Below the pieces are notes generated by a model. It was not told where the DNA came from and did not search any database. It was given only the letters and a program-made list of their open reading frames with translations. From Blasia pusilla (lineage: Eukaryota; Marchantiophyta; Marchantiopsida; Blasiales), in NCBI GenBank assembly GCA_050084515.1, contig CM114271.1, forward strand, positions 16,926,001 through 16,990,000: a stretch of 64,000 nt of DNA, given 5' to 3'. Numbering within the stretch: position 1 is the stretch's first letter; every line of letters begins with the position of its first letter. The position numbers and the translations under genes are program-made. Of this stretch, positions 33,173 through 46,300 are shown piece by piece.

Positions 33173-34900
33173 ACAATGTGGCTCCTAGTTGAAATACAGG
33201 GAGCTAAGTCAACTCCTAAAGCCGTCGCTCCGTGGCGAAAACAATGGGGATCCCAACACCTTTGAAGTTGCCATCTGCAATACTACATCGATCTTTGCAT
33301 CCGTGTCTACTACACGCGATGTAGATGCCTCGGTCCCCACTAATCGGCTCAATAGGTCGCTGAGAGGAACCATGGATGGAGTCCTAAGCACCTCGGACAA
33401 CAAGAATGACTGGGGAAGCCTAGCCTCGCCTCCCTCACCCCTCTGTGGGTCCAACTCCCACAGAGCACCACGTGGCTCGACGCTCGAGTGGCTCCTCTCA
33501 GAATCTGCGGTGATGCCTCAACTGGCCGCACTCGCCATATAAGAGAGATCATCCCCTCCATAAGAGGTGGAAGCCCCGCTCCCGAACCGATCTATCTTTG
33601 GATATCACCATAGTAGCCAACTCTGCTCCAACTGCTCAATCTGGCGACCATAGTTGACTCTGTCGTAGTGGTAGGGGTAGCCACCGAGGCTCTCCAACCA
33701 CTGGTCCACCTCTACCACCCCTACCACCTCTACCACCTCGGCCTCTCGGAGCTACTCCACCACGGCCACGGCCTGATCTCAACTCTAGATGAAGATCAAA
33801 GCAACGCTCTCGAGGATGACCTAGTCTCCCAATGATCACACTGAAGTTGGGGCCGATCGAGGCCCATCCTCCAAAGTCCGTCTCCCATCCTCTTGGGGAC
33901 AAAACTTCCTAACATGATCACCTCCACATGTCCAACATGATCGTCCCTGCTGGGGCAGCAAATGAAGGCAATGGTCTCTGCACAAATGTCCTCTAGGACT
34001 TGATCGAGGTCGCGTGTACCCCCACGACTCCCACTACTACTACCACCACCACTACTACGAGAGGCGTGAGGTGGGCGGTGAACACGAGAAGTAGTAGTTG
34101 TATCCCTACTTAATGCGGATGTCACCACTCTCTCCTTCACCATGTTAAGCTCAATCTTCTCGAGATAGAGCAAACACATGGGTCAATGTGGGTGAATCAT
34201 CACTCATAAGAGTAGCATCACGTACCCTACGGGCGCAAATCTCGCCCAAGATCCCATACCAAAAACCGGACTCGCCTGATCCTCAATCACACCTGGGTAA
34301 TCGAAATCAGCGTGATACGCGTGTATGCCTCATTTAAGACTCTCACCGGTCTTTCGCTCAAAGTCCTGAAGATTCCTCAACTTCTCCGTCTTCACTCCTT
34401 GATAGTTCTTCTTCAACCTCTTGAAGAACTGCAATCGGGCTAACGATGGTGGGGCACTACCTCCACTAGTACCCCCACTAGTACCTCCACTAGTACCCCC
34501 ACTACGGCTCGTGACTCGTACCACTCACTCGGGTCTGGCCGTGGCATAATAGGAGCACTACTACCAATACCACCATGGGTGATAGACACATAGCCTGGAG
34601 ACCAATATTGTCTCCATGCCTCAATCTCAACAACATGGTCCTTCCTAAACTCATGGTAATCATCCATGGGTGGTCCTTCCAAGTGTCTTTGAAACAACCC
34701 CTTCCAAGCCAAGAAGGGTGTAAACAACGTGGCGTTTCAACATCGCATATCACACCACGTATCAAACTTCGCATGAAGTCCTCCAACTCAATGGTACCCT
34801 TTGCATCCGAGTATCGTCGTGGGCCCTTCATGGCCCCATATCCACCGCCCATGTCCCGGATCAATGGAGCCGCAACACTCGATAACAACGTAGAAGACTC
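33173..34900 (-). pseudogene. Element C gag
   Basis: Capsid-like region 34888-34330 (GTIELEDFM, KNYQGVKTEKLRNLQDFERK), heavily frameshifted. A zinc knuckle CWTCGGDHVRKFC at 33937-33899 has the same CX2CX3HX4C spacing as in A. Then comes an RGG-rich segment (about 33790-33690) and a Pro/Ser-rich tail to 33209. Confidence 0.7.
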
Positions 34901-36432
34901 GGTGTTTGGAACACCCTCGTCCTCCTCTTCATCAACCGTCGAAGTGGAAAAGGTAGCCGATACCTAAATCCACTCCGTGTGAAACCACCAATGTCCGCAA
35001 CCACGGTCCTCAACCAGACCACCCGACTGACTCGTGATGACCAACGCCGATGCCGCACCACCACCAAATTACCCAAGTGGCGTCGATGTCGCTCTACTAT
35101 TGTAGCTCTACTAGCTATGGGTGTAGGCAACCTAACCTCTCATCACCACAAGAAGACTCCCACGGTCTACTGGTCATCACTCCAGCCTCACTATAAGTAG
35201 CACACAGGAGTAACACTACTATGGAAATCAGCGTCAACCCTAACAATGGGCGCGCAAGCAAGAAGCACAATGGAGGGGATCCAAACACAGGAAATCCAAC
35301 GATAACCCTCCAATCGTAAATGGAAATCAAGGTAACACAATCCACCAAACGTGGTGCCCTCTGAATCCACAAAACCCACCACACAATTCTAACGCAATAG
35401 CTACTCCGCCGAATGGTCGATGACGTGCTAGTCGAACTCAAAGACTTGAAAATATCACTGCATGGAGAGGCTACACCGTACTATGCGCTAGAGGTACATC
35501 AACCAAAAACCTGAGATGCATAAATCGCCTAACACATCTCGAACAAAGACCAAATGAGCTACAACAACAGACACCTTTGGCATAGTTAAGAACTCGGCAG
35601 TTAAGCGTCCTCCAGGCAGAATAGCCCAAAGATGGGTGACCAGTTATGCAAAACTCAAATCCCAAATCCTGCAAAAATTGCCTCACGCCCAAGCAAGCAA
35701 GCAAGCTTGCTTGCTTGCTCCTTGCTCCTTGCTCCTTACTCCGCCTCTCACGCCCACTCGCCTCGAGTTGCCTCGAAGCCTCATAGCCCGAGTTGACCAC
35801 CATAGCTATCTCCCCACAAAAACTCAGCTACAACCGAGCTCCGTACTCCGAGCTAAAAATCAGACAAACTTGCTGTCCATACACCTCTAGAACCGCAAAT
35901 CCGACAGCGCTTCCGCCAAGTTTCATGCACGCAGAAATCCGCAACGCTCCACGCACTCGAGCAGATAGCTTCACATGAGATCACAATACAAGTAGCAATA
36001 GGAACCTCTCACCCGATCTTTCCTGCAGGAAGAACTTAACGCGGGGAGCATGTTCGGTATCGTGTGCGGATTCCAGCCCAAAATCTTTTTGGCTTTTCTG
36101 TGCGTTTGATTCTAACAGTTTGTAACCCCCGAGACAAGATGATGAACTTCAACAGAGCTTCCGCACTCCAAGCTCTCCACATCAGAAAACTGTCGAACAC
36201 GACGAGAATCTTCAATGCTTGATAACTTCCAACTCCCTTGACGAAATCCGCGATCTGGTAGCGTTGGAAAGCTCTCAGCAAGGCGCTTCTTTCCCAACCA
36301 ACCGCGCACCAGATTCACACCTCCAACATAGGCCACAAGCCACGAACATCCACGGTTGAGTACACAATCAGCCCTAACCAGATCCTACTGATCTATAATC
36401 GAAGCTACCATCGATCAACGTCAGTTCTTTGA
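34901..36432 (-). other. Element C leader
   Basis: About 1.5 kb between L1 and gag with no conserved frame. A run of GCAA/GCTT repeats lies at about 35692-35740. As in A, no standard tRNA primer site is seen next to the end of L1 (TTTCA, then CTCAAAGAAC). Confidence 0.5.
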
Positions 36433-36803
36433 GTGAAATCTGTGAAAGACCTACTGTTATAAAACACGTTTACAATCACATACAATCGAGCCAAACCCAC
36501 TCCACGATGGGAGAATCTAGGTCGAAGCTTGAGGGAAACACCATAGCCAAGAGCTCTACTCACTACCAAGGCTAACTCCCAACGCATAACAGGCTCAACT
36601 CAAAGAACCGATCGTTCTTTGAGGGCAAGCCACCTTATATCCTCCAACCTAAGAGCGGGCCCTACTGGGAAAGTCACCCCCAAGTGAGTAACCCCCAACC
36701 CTATGTATGGAACCGCATCTCTACCAAGCCACTACGGTCCTACATAAGGAATGGCCTCTACCAGCACACCATACTCTACGACATAATCCGTATGGTCATG
36801 ACA
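36433..36803 (-). repeat. Element C, L1
   Basis: 371 bases, the 5' terminus of element C, matching L2. No S block precedes it; the next bases outward are the target duplication and then RT codons of element D. Confidence 0.92.
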
Positions 36804-36807
36804 ACTT

Positions 36808-37331
36808 GCACTTGCTAGATGTAGCTTCACCCCATGTAACTGCAATCGTCGAAACACCTCCTCTAGATGTCGCTCATGCTCCTCAACCGTGGCACTAAAG
36901 ACTACGATGTCTTCAATATAATACTTAGCAAAATCCAGACCTGCCAAGATCCTATCCATGACCCTGGAAAACTCAGTCAGGGCATTCTTTAACCCGAATG
37001 GTAAGAACCCCCACTCGTACAAACAATCCTTCCCGTGAGGATCGATGGCCCAAAATATTATCTTTTGCCTGTCCTCCAATGTGATAGGCAATTGATAGTA
37101 TCCGGCTTGCAAATCCAATGAACTGAAGACCTTTGCATGCCCAATCGCATCATAGATCTCCACAGGGGTGGGCATGGCATACCTATGAAACTTCGTTTGC
37201 CGATTGATAGGTCGGTAATATCCACACATCCGCCTATCCGTCCAGTTGCCATGCACATCCTTCTTGGCGGGCGTGATAATAGCAGATCCATACTCTCCAT
37301 GCGACATCTCCACTAGTCCTGCTCCAACCAA
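36808..37331 (-). pseudogene. Element D reverse transcriptase, 5' part
   Basis: ITPAKKDVHGNWTDRRMCGY, FSSLDLQAGYYQLPI, FGLKNALTEFSRVMDRILAG and the catalytic box YYIEDIVVFS, where the first Asp of YxDD is Glu (36909-36920). The frame runs open up to the C insertion site and is cut there. Confidence 0.92.
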
Positions 37332-38468
37332 GTCCTAGCTCCTACTCTGAATCAAAGCCCTCTCCATATCATTGTATCTGTAGGGTCGTCGAAAGATCGG
37401 CGTGTCACTCGACAACTCAATACGGATCCATGGACCCTTCAACGTACCCAAATCACGCATAGTAAATGCAAAACAACTCCTATAACTCCTAAGGAACTAG
37501 TATATCCAACGCCGCTCTCCTCCTGTCAACTTAGGGCCCATATCTGGCTCCCAAGTCTCCATCATGACTATGGTAGGACTTTCTGGCGCGGATGTTGGTG
37601 GTTGCTATGGTGCAACCCTGTCTCGGACAATAGAACTCTCATCCCCATGTGCATTATCCAGAACCATGCTTGATGTTGTGGCTATCATCTCCTGGTATAC
37701 CTGCAAAATATCCCAAGAAGTCCAAGGGTGTCTCTCTCGATCACCCCTGGTGTGTTGATCTCCTCAAGTCTCGCCCGCAGCTACTGCCTCAACCATCTCG
37801 ATAGGCATGGGGCTTACCAACGCAACTTTTGTGATATGTCGCATCCTCAAACGACGTTGCTCAGCTATTCCTAAGCTGAAAATCCATATCAAGCAGTTTA
37901 GGTCCATCGCCTGACCCAAGACATCACATGGTGATCCCTCCGATAGTGACGGTACTACGGTCACTCTTGTGGGAAATCCCATCGCTCGCTCTTGCTCATC
38001 GGCATTGGGCTCCACCAACCTCTGTACCTGGTAATCCCAAACCAAGCCAAGTCCGACCTCCTTCAATGCATAGGAAGCGGGAAAACTCACCAATGTGGGA
38101 AAGGCTGCTTGTGGCATGCCAATCCTGTTGACCACAGTCAACGGCAATCGATCATCGTGCCTCAGTGCCTGTGATCGACGGCCCTGAGGCACTCGATCAC
38201 AGGCACCCTAAACGGCCCGAAGCTCCTCAGTCGAGCCCCAAAGCGGCACCTCTCCTCGATGGACTGATGTAGCTACCACGACACTCCTCTCCATAAAAAT
38301 ATCATGAACGGGAGTATCCTATGCATAGACATGTCCCTCAATCAAATCACTAGGCCAAGTAATGGCGATGCTAACTGCTGCTAAGGTCGCCATCTCTCTT
38401 GGCCGTCGCTCGATCATTGCACTTGTGAATCGAATGGGTAATGAGCTAAGGCGCCCATTACTTGACTA
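37332..38468 (-). pseudogene. Element D protease-RT linker
   Basis: Equivalent to 14264-15968 of A. The frame 38192-37764 contains FPASYALKEVGLGLVWDYQV and FSLGIAEQRRLRMRH. It also preserves the undisturbed version of the site rearranged in A (38378-38440). Confidence 0.55.
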
Positions 38469-39007
38469 CTATCCTAGTCTATAGGACGTTGACTCCTCCC
38501 AATAATCCAGGGAAAACCCCATCGGGTATAACACTACTCCATCAACCAAGACATTGTAGGACTCTGCATCAATCATTATCACCTTGGCTCGCACCACGGA
38601 CACATATGTAGGATGTCCCGAGAAAATCCTCACCACAACCTCTTGTCGGGTGATATACTGTATGGTACTTGCTCCACCCAAGGATTTCTATATTCGGAAT
38701 GGACAACGCTCCACATCGACTCTCGTCAAGCCCAATCCTCTTAATGACGCTTTCCCCAACATCAGGGGTTGCGCTCCTGAATCCAACAAGACGCGCTCCG
38801 GACTAAAATCTCTACTCCGAGACTCACCAATTGGAAGACCTCTCCTTGGTTATCCAGCAACACAACACCAGGAGAAGCCATGGCATGCTCTATTGCAGGT
38901 CTAGCGGGCATCTCCGCCATCCTAGTACTCGCAGCCTGCCATGAATCTGACGTGGAGAGCCCGAGCATCCGCTCCAAGGGCAGGTCCATCACTTCCTCTG
39001 CAATCAC
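38469..39007 (-). pseudogene. Element D aspartic protease
   Basis: Two frames (39007-38762 and 38681-38469) hold LPLERMLGLSTSDSWQAAST, the intact active site DSGA at 38783-38772, and TRQEVVVRIFSGHPTYVSVV through LVDGVVLYPMGFSLDYWEES. Confidence 0.82.
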
Positions 39008-40960
39008 CTCTAACGTGATGCAAGAACTCCAACTCCACGCTCACATAGCGTAGCAGCCAGCCATAAAAACCTTGGTAGGCGTACCTCCCAACGTCATAAC
39101 ATCGGAAGCAAAAAATAAAGGAGCGCAGTACACAACAACGTGCTCGACACATGCCCCTCTTGAGCATTAGCAATAGGAGTCATCGCACTTGCTTCTCCCA
39201 TTGCCCTCCATGCTTGCACACCAACAACATCACCAACTCTCTAGGAACTTTGATCAGGACCCATCGATGGGGTCCTCATCGCCTTAGACAACATGAAAGA
39301 TTGAGGAAGCCTAGTTTGTTTCCTGGCTTCCCCTCGTTGTGGATCCAACTCTACAGCTGCTCCACTCGTCACAACTGCGGCGGCCTTCATCTGGGTAATC
39401 CCACACATCCAACCAGGATCTTCCATATCTCAGGCTGCTCCATATGATGTCAATGCCACGGATCCGGCATCGGGTAACCTCAATGCCATAGCGGCAATCT
39501 ACTCTTGTAGCTGCTGTAAGTGAGCAGCCATCCCAGCCTCATGCCTCGCGTCTCCCTTGACGCGACTAGGTGGTGGGACTCTACCTCCTCCACGGGCACC
39601 TCCATCACCCTATTGGGCAACTCTAGCTCCTCGTCCCCCAACAGGACCACCTGGTGCACGATTTCTAGGCCCACCCGGACTGGCTACTCGCTCTTGTGCC
39701 CTCTCTGGCCCTCGGTTCAGATGTAACTCAGGGTACAAACTAAAACACCTCGCGCATGTATGACCATACCTCTGACAATAGTCACATTGATAACCTCCTG
39801 GTGTAGCACCATCTCCTCCTCCATGCTAAGGCATACGTCCATGACCCTGATGAGTGCTGTCACGCTGATGATGGGCTCCACCACATGACCAACAAGTAAT
39901 CGTAGGCGGCTGTTGCTGAGCCGTATATGAAGGCGTAGGTCTCAGTGGCACGGACTCTCGGTATCCTCCTTGAGCTCGTGGTGCCATAGTCGACCTATCT
40001 CAGAGTCCACGTTGCTGCACTGGTGGTGCTAACAATCGTGACTACTCTCGCCCAGAACCCATGGTGGCTACGCTCTCCTCCGCCATGTTGCGCTCAATAT
40101 TCTCGGCGATCCTAAAAACATCTCTCAAGGAAGGAAAGGTGTTCATAAGGAGCACCTCCTTTCGCATCCGCGTCCGTAGGGTTCGCTCCAGCATCGCGTA
40201 CCATGACTGGATTCCCTGAGCCTCTGTCACCCACTGAGTGACGTTGATCAATCGGCGCAAGCAAGTGTAAGCCTCACGAAACTCTCACCCGGGCACCTCT
40301 AGAAGTCATGGATGCTCCGCAACTTCTCCGTCCGTAGCCCCGGGTAGCTCACCCTCAACTCAACGAAGAACTCAACCACGGGGTTGAACCTGGGACGAAC
40401 CCGACTAGACGGTGCAACTGCTCGAGTGCAAGTGACCCCTCCTAAAACATCACGAGTGGAAGAGGAAATAGCCTCTCCTCACTCCTCCTCCTCCTCATCT
40501 AGGAATGGTTCCATCCATGACACATAGTGTGGGTCATAGTAGAGTCGCCATGCCTCAATCTGCTTGGCATATCTGTGGGAGAACTCATGGTAATCGTCCA
40601 TGGGCGCCCTCTCCAAATGCTGGAACATACCGTTCCATGCTATAAATGGGTTGAACTCTCTAGAGTTCCTAGCCCGCTGTGAGTCACACCAACTCCTAAA
40701 CTCCGCAATGAAGTCGTGTAGCTCTATAGTGCCTATAGCATCCGAAAACCTACAGAGTCCTCTACTCCGGTCGTCCATCTCGGACACCCAACTGATATGA
40801 CCACTCAATGTGTATGGTGGATCACTAACACACTCCTCTATATGCTCCCCCTTGTCTGAAGATGACACAGAAGGAGATCAAGGTGGTCTCTCACGTGGAG
40901 ACCCTCGAAACCTCGCACCACTCCGGATAAACCCTCCAAAGCTACTCTCAGGTCCACTAC
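39008..40960 (-). pseudogene. Element D gag
   Basis: Capsid-like region open at 40868-40479 (GTIELHDFIAEFRSWCDSQR, APMDDYHEFSHRYAKQIEAW) and 40260-40042 (RRLINVTQWVTEAQGIQSWY). Zinc knuckles on the minus strand near 39900-39860 and 39790-39745, then a basic Gly/Arg-rich tail at 39674-39480. Upstream, the frame shows a candidate start ATG near 40990 followed by two TGA codons that look like decayed CGA. Confidence 0.72.
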
Positions 40961-42243
40961 CTCACCTCTCAAAATCCCAAAAGGATGCCATGATGGCCCT
41001 TCTGCCCCTCTCACATGATCCCTCTCAATCTCACGAGTAATCCCTCAATCACTCAAAATAAACATGCGGCACTCAATCTACACTCTCTCACTGAGATGTG
41101 TGTTGTGCAACAACAAGCAGCGTGGTGCGGCAAATCAACCGATCTATCATCTCATCGACAAACCATCCTTAACTCTGGACATCCCACATAGGTCTATGTC
41201 CCCTAAACCCATACATCATCGATGCTCCTAGGATCAGCACGAAACCCAATATCCCAAATAACTTCCCAATACTCGAAAATCCCTCACACATGCAGGGTAA
41301 GAGACCAGAATGGGTAACCAGACAATAATGTCGATGTCGCTCCTCAGCAACTACAAATCTCGATCCCAACTCGGTCGTGAAGACAACTCCTCCAATCAGC
41401 AAGTCGTACTCCTCTCCTATTGATGCTACTCAAACCTCCTCGATGTGCGGTGCAGGTCCAACGGTCCGGTGCGGCACTGGCGGCACGGAACGGCTACAAA
41501 CGACACGGCACTCGAGAATGGGGTGTGGCACTCGGCGGCATATCCTCCTCAATCAAGATCACGATCGAGATGATGCGGTGCGGCCACAAGCAGCACGATG
41601 TGGCAATCGGCAGTCCGTTGCGGCTACGGGCGTCAAGGCACGGTACTCGATCGTCGTCGAGCAGCTATCAATCCCAACATAGCAACATGAAATGAAAACT
41701 CAAACACCATAACCCGAGGTCACCTGCCATCACAAAGTGATGACAAAATTGCAATGACGGTGCCGGCCAAACCAAAGTACGTGGTGGCTACGTAACTGAG
41801 AGAATCAACGGTGGTTTTGGAAGACCCTCCACTCCGTAATGGCGGCAATGGCAACTAAAGGCTGGATAACGGCCGAATGCGGCTCTGAGCAGCGCTAGGC
41901 GACGGCAGCGGCCGACGATGGACGATGGACGATGGACGGTGGACTATTGATGGTGATGATTGACTGGGGATGGTGATGGTTGACCATTGACGTTGACTAT
42001 GACGGCGACGACCACCGCCGGCGCGGCGGTTGGTTTAAGGTTTGAACAATTTAACCCTAAAAATCGCCTAGCAATGAAAATTTTGCAAGATTGATCGTAA
42101 CTTTTTGCTCACAACTCCAAATTGCGCACCATTTTCTGCAGAGCGTGCATAGCTTTACAATCTACAATAGCATCAAAAAATATTTGAAATCTAACATTGC
42201 AGTAAAAACTAACAGGGATTGTCGTAAAGCCCAATGTCTATTT

Positions 42244-43384
42244 ACAAGTGAAAGATTGGTTAAGAATGGTTCATAGTGGGTAGGTATTCACATTGCCTTC
42301 TTAGAATAAGAGGACAACTCACACTGTCGGATGAACTCCCAGGGAGTTTGAAAGTGGCCGTTGGATATGTTGATCCGCAAAAGATTGAGATATTTTATCA
42401 ACACTGTTATTAGAAAACTATTTTTTAACGATGATGCTTTCCATTTTGGCATTGTCACAAAATGCTCTACACTATCGTGATGGTTCTCATTTCTAACCAT
42501 GTCAAAAAACAAAATCTGTTGCTGGCTATCTAAATCCAGCCAACCTCTACATCACTCGTCAAAATACTTTAATAGTTTGAATAGAACCACTCGACCTCCA
42601 CGTGGAGTGTCATTTCCAAGTCCAAAGTGAACACAATCGGGGGGAGACTACTCTCTTGTAAGTGCTCCAAAATTGGAGCCTCCATTCTCGTTAGACTATC
42701 GCCATTCTTACATGTCCACAGGCCCAAACCTAAGTAATCACTGGCTGCGTGGAGAAATTTTGCACACCTTGGTCTGATGCTAATATTTTTTAAGTTGCGA
42801 GTATTTCGATAAGTATGGCGGAAAAGGAGGACCTCAGAATTCGAGGATACAAAAACTATAAATGCGATGCAAGGTTGTAGGAGAAAATGAAACACTTCAT
42901 GCAAGGGTAGAGTCCTTTCATTTCAACTCTTGGAATAGTAGCATTACAATAACTTGTGCACCTCTCATCTCCAAGAGGGATGCAAGGGCAAAACCCTTAC
43001 ACTTCATGATCCAAATTGTAAGAAAATAGTCAGAGGGGAATGAATCGGAACTTCAGTTCCGATTAAGATGCTTCAAGAAAATGTATGTCACCTCAAACTC
43101 CACTAGGTGCTAAAATCCAAAGATTTAATTTCCACACTCATTTCTCTAATGGTTTCCAAGCAGGTTTTATCCTCCATGGTCAAATTTATGGAACCACCAC
43201 CTGCTAGTAATCTCATCTCTTTTTGCATAATCAAAGTCTATGTGAAATCCCTGATAGTATAGATGATGCCCATTGAGTCTTACCAAGAAAGAGGTCCTCT
43301 GGTCGATGTTGGTCCCGCACCTATTTGGAGATGTTTCATGTGTTAGGGATAGGTTTTTTCTTCATTTTTTTTAAGGGTTCACGG
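42244..43384. other. Unclassified DNA next to element D
   Basis: No known gene. The minus-strand frames at 42288-42512 and 42569-42904 have protein-like composition but no motif that I recognise. A GGAACTTCAGTTCC palindrome like those of the 8280-21180 array is at about 43049. Confidence 0.35.
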
Positions 43385-46300
43385 CTAAAATTTTTGGAGA
43401 AGCGCCCAAACTGCTAGAATCTTACTTGTCCTTGATTTTTTTCTATGTGGGATCCTTTTCGTGATTTTTCCCTCTGGTTCCCACTCCACAATTCCTAAAG
43501 AAGCCTTCGACGCAATGGCTCTACGTGTCCTGACGACGTCAATATTCGTTCTCCCTTCATTTTGTGGCCTAGCAACTTTCTTAGTGGATATACTTCTTGC
43601 CTGAGCCGCATGCTTTGTAGACACTGGAGCTCAAGGTGCATCTTGTGACGTATCATTTTTCTGTACATTTATACATTTAATTATTAAATTGCATGTAGAG
43701 TCATCAGAATCCGATATTTCAAGGGCAGAGGCTAATTAAGTCATTCCCGAGGATAGTATTTTCTACTTTTCTAAGTTGCAAGTGATTCACCAACCGTGGA
43801 ACATTCAGACATCGATCTTTTACGCATTCCATCGAGTGACTCTTATATGAAACCACAATATGAGGGCTTCTTTTCGGGATGACAATTAAGTGTGGAGACG
43901 CTTAACATAATGAGAACTTAAGATGCATTAGGAATCATTACTTTAGTTGCTCACCTGAGTTGGAGAAGTTGATAACATTGCAGTAAGCTTTTCCGTAACC
44001 TACATTTCCTCACTCCCCTTTTCTCCCTGTGGAGGGCCAAAATGCTTGACATAATGAGAACTTAAGTTGTACATCTAATTCAATGCAAGAGGAGGCTGTG
44101 AAAACATCCGTTATGAACGATTAATTAGGGTGCTCACCTGAGTAGGAGAGCTCAATGACGGTGGAGTCTGCTTTTTCATCCCAAGCAATCCCTCGCTCTC
44201 ATTTTCTCCTTGTGTAGTGCCAAAATGCTCAACATTATAAGAACTTAAGTTCTACATTAGTGCAAGAGGAGGCTGGGAAAATGTCCCTTAGGAAAAATAA
44301 ATTGGGTTGCTCACATGAGTAGGAGAGCTCGATGACGGTGGAGTCTGCTTTTCCGTCCCAAGCAGTACCCCCCTCTCTTTTTCTCCCCCTGGACACTCAT
44401 CGGAATAAGAAAAAAAACATGAATTTGAAACTAATAAGAGGAAGGATTTAGTTACATTAGGAGGATCATAGAGATCATGTAAATTTCTCACCGCAATTGG
44501 TGATTTCGACAACTACATCTGCTTGGATTTGCTCTCTAGCACTTCATCATCCTTTCCTCCCTCAAGAGTGAGCATCGATAGTCCAAGTGATTTTCCACCA
44601 ATTGACGATGATATCTTCGCAAACGGATACTTAGATTAGAATTCCATATGTAATAGTTCTCGTCCCACTCAAAAGCATGAAGATTTTCATAACGAGCTTT
44701 TTAAATTGAACTTACCATATTTTCTCCTAGCGATGTGGGGATAGTTTTGTCGGAATATCTTGATGAACCAAGAGTAGCTAGAGCACTAGTCTCCCTTGTC
44801 AAAATTTGAGGGTTCAATACATTGATCGATGTCACCCTTTCAAAAGTTGAGGGACCCAATCCCTCGCCTTCATCCCTCAACGCGACTCCATCGTCCTAAT
44901 TGTGGAAAATAACCAAAATTAGTAATCAGCCTCAATGATGAAATCGAAGAGTCATGTGAAAAGGAACAAACTTCTGGTATTCCAAGCACAAAATCCTGGA
45001 GCTTACTTTGGATTCCTCATCATCTGACTCCTCTTCATTTTCTGGGTCCTTTGCTTGTTTGTGATTCCGGGCATTTGCCTATTTTTTGCCTTCCGAAGGT
45101 GCCACCTTTCTGTCTAGTTTAGACTTTACTGTAGGAATAGTCCTTAAAAGACCACGGTTTGAATCGATCTTGAAGAACTGATCAAATTTCAAGTAGAAGT
45201 CTGACAATGTTGCCGCATCCACTTGCAGATAGAATGCTTGGAAATAGATGCCCGAAACCTATGAAGATGCCAGCGCTGGGAGTTAGTGCATATCTTTGAA
45301 ATAAGAATTAGAGTGCATGTAATCATGATCAGAACTTAGGTTTTGAATGAGAAACTTGCCACTAGAGCCGCTAGTACACGAAAACCTAGATTTACCATAA
45401 TGGCATTCTTCCGCGCTCCAACCTTTGACAAGTCGCTGAAAATCTCCACGAGGTCACTCATTCAAAACTTGTTCTCTCCGAGGGTCGAAAGGAATCTATA
45501 CTCCTCGTTGATCATATCTCTTGTGTCACTGAAGAAGGCATGAAGAAATTTTTCTCCAAGTACTCTATTTACGGCAGCAAGTTATTCGTCCACAGTGGAC
45601 TCATCAAAACCATTGCAAAATATTGCTATTACAACCATGAGACATCCTCCACTCCGAATCTTCTGTCTCTTTGGATCTGTCAATGGAAATCGGACTATAC
45701 AAGGAATTACTCTAAACTACAGATTGGATGCTCTTTGGCAAGCAACTATAAGATTTCCGAGTGTTTCGATTTCAACGAAGAACACAAAGAATCTTTCGCT
45801 TGAATTAAGACGAGACCCGTCGGCAAAAAAATCTCCAAATTCTTCTACACTAAGCCGCTCATAATCATTTGATGCGCTAACTATATTAACAAATATTATG
45901 TCAAAAAGTACACCCTACTCATCCTCTTCCACCACCCAATTTACAACAGTCCGGAAAAATCCTGATGAGGTTGTATCAATACTGCCAATGACTTCCTTGT
46001 GCGTAGATACAAGAAAGTTAGTCGGTAGCCGTTTGGCCCTACGCACTGGAATTAAATCTCTCAATATCCTACAAAATTCATCAAGAGGAAGACCTAATTT
46101 GGCTTGCGTGCCAAAGGAGAGATGCTTCTTCACATACATCTTCTCCTCAAGTAGAATATCGAGGAGAATCTAAGCATCATCAATGCACAACTCTTTTTTT
46201 GAAATGAGCTTGTCAAAGGAATCTCGATATCTTCTCCCAATAGAGAAAACCCTCTCCAAAAAAATGAACTTACAGATAGCGCCTATATTCACTTATTCGC

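Larger units (their letters stand above)
27914..36803 (-). mobile_element. Element C: complete Gypsy-type element with split direct repeats and PHD finger
   Basis: 8.89 kb on the minus strand, in the order L1 (36803-36433), leader, gag, protease, RT, RNase H, integrase, PHD finger, polypurine tract (28508-28497), S1 (28496-28388), L2 (28385-28020), S2 (28017-27914). The S and L sequences are unrelated to those of element A, so it is a different family with the same architecture. It begins TGTCATGACC and ends GCACGATA, inside the RT gene of element D, with ACTT on both sides. Its RT keeps YIDD and its protease DSGA, but stops and frameshifts break the polyprotein. Confidence 0.92.
36804..42243 (-). 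mobile_element. Element D, 5' part: A-type element interrupted by C
   Basis: Minus-strand A-type element from leader to RT. It matches element A closely through leader (42243-41690), gag, protease, linker and RT. The 5' L block is missing: similarity stops at about 42243 in the leader. The 3' continuation is at 27913-26286, and E (24492-23631) is probably its 3' end, so the original element would have spanned 23631-42243 before nested insertions and deletions. Confidence 0.85.

Noticed and set aside
27914-36803. DIRS/PAT-type element because of the split repeats
   Set aside because: It has a DDE integrase with visible D, D and E motifs and a target duplication; no tyrosine recombinase was seen.
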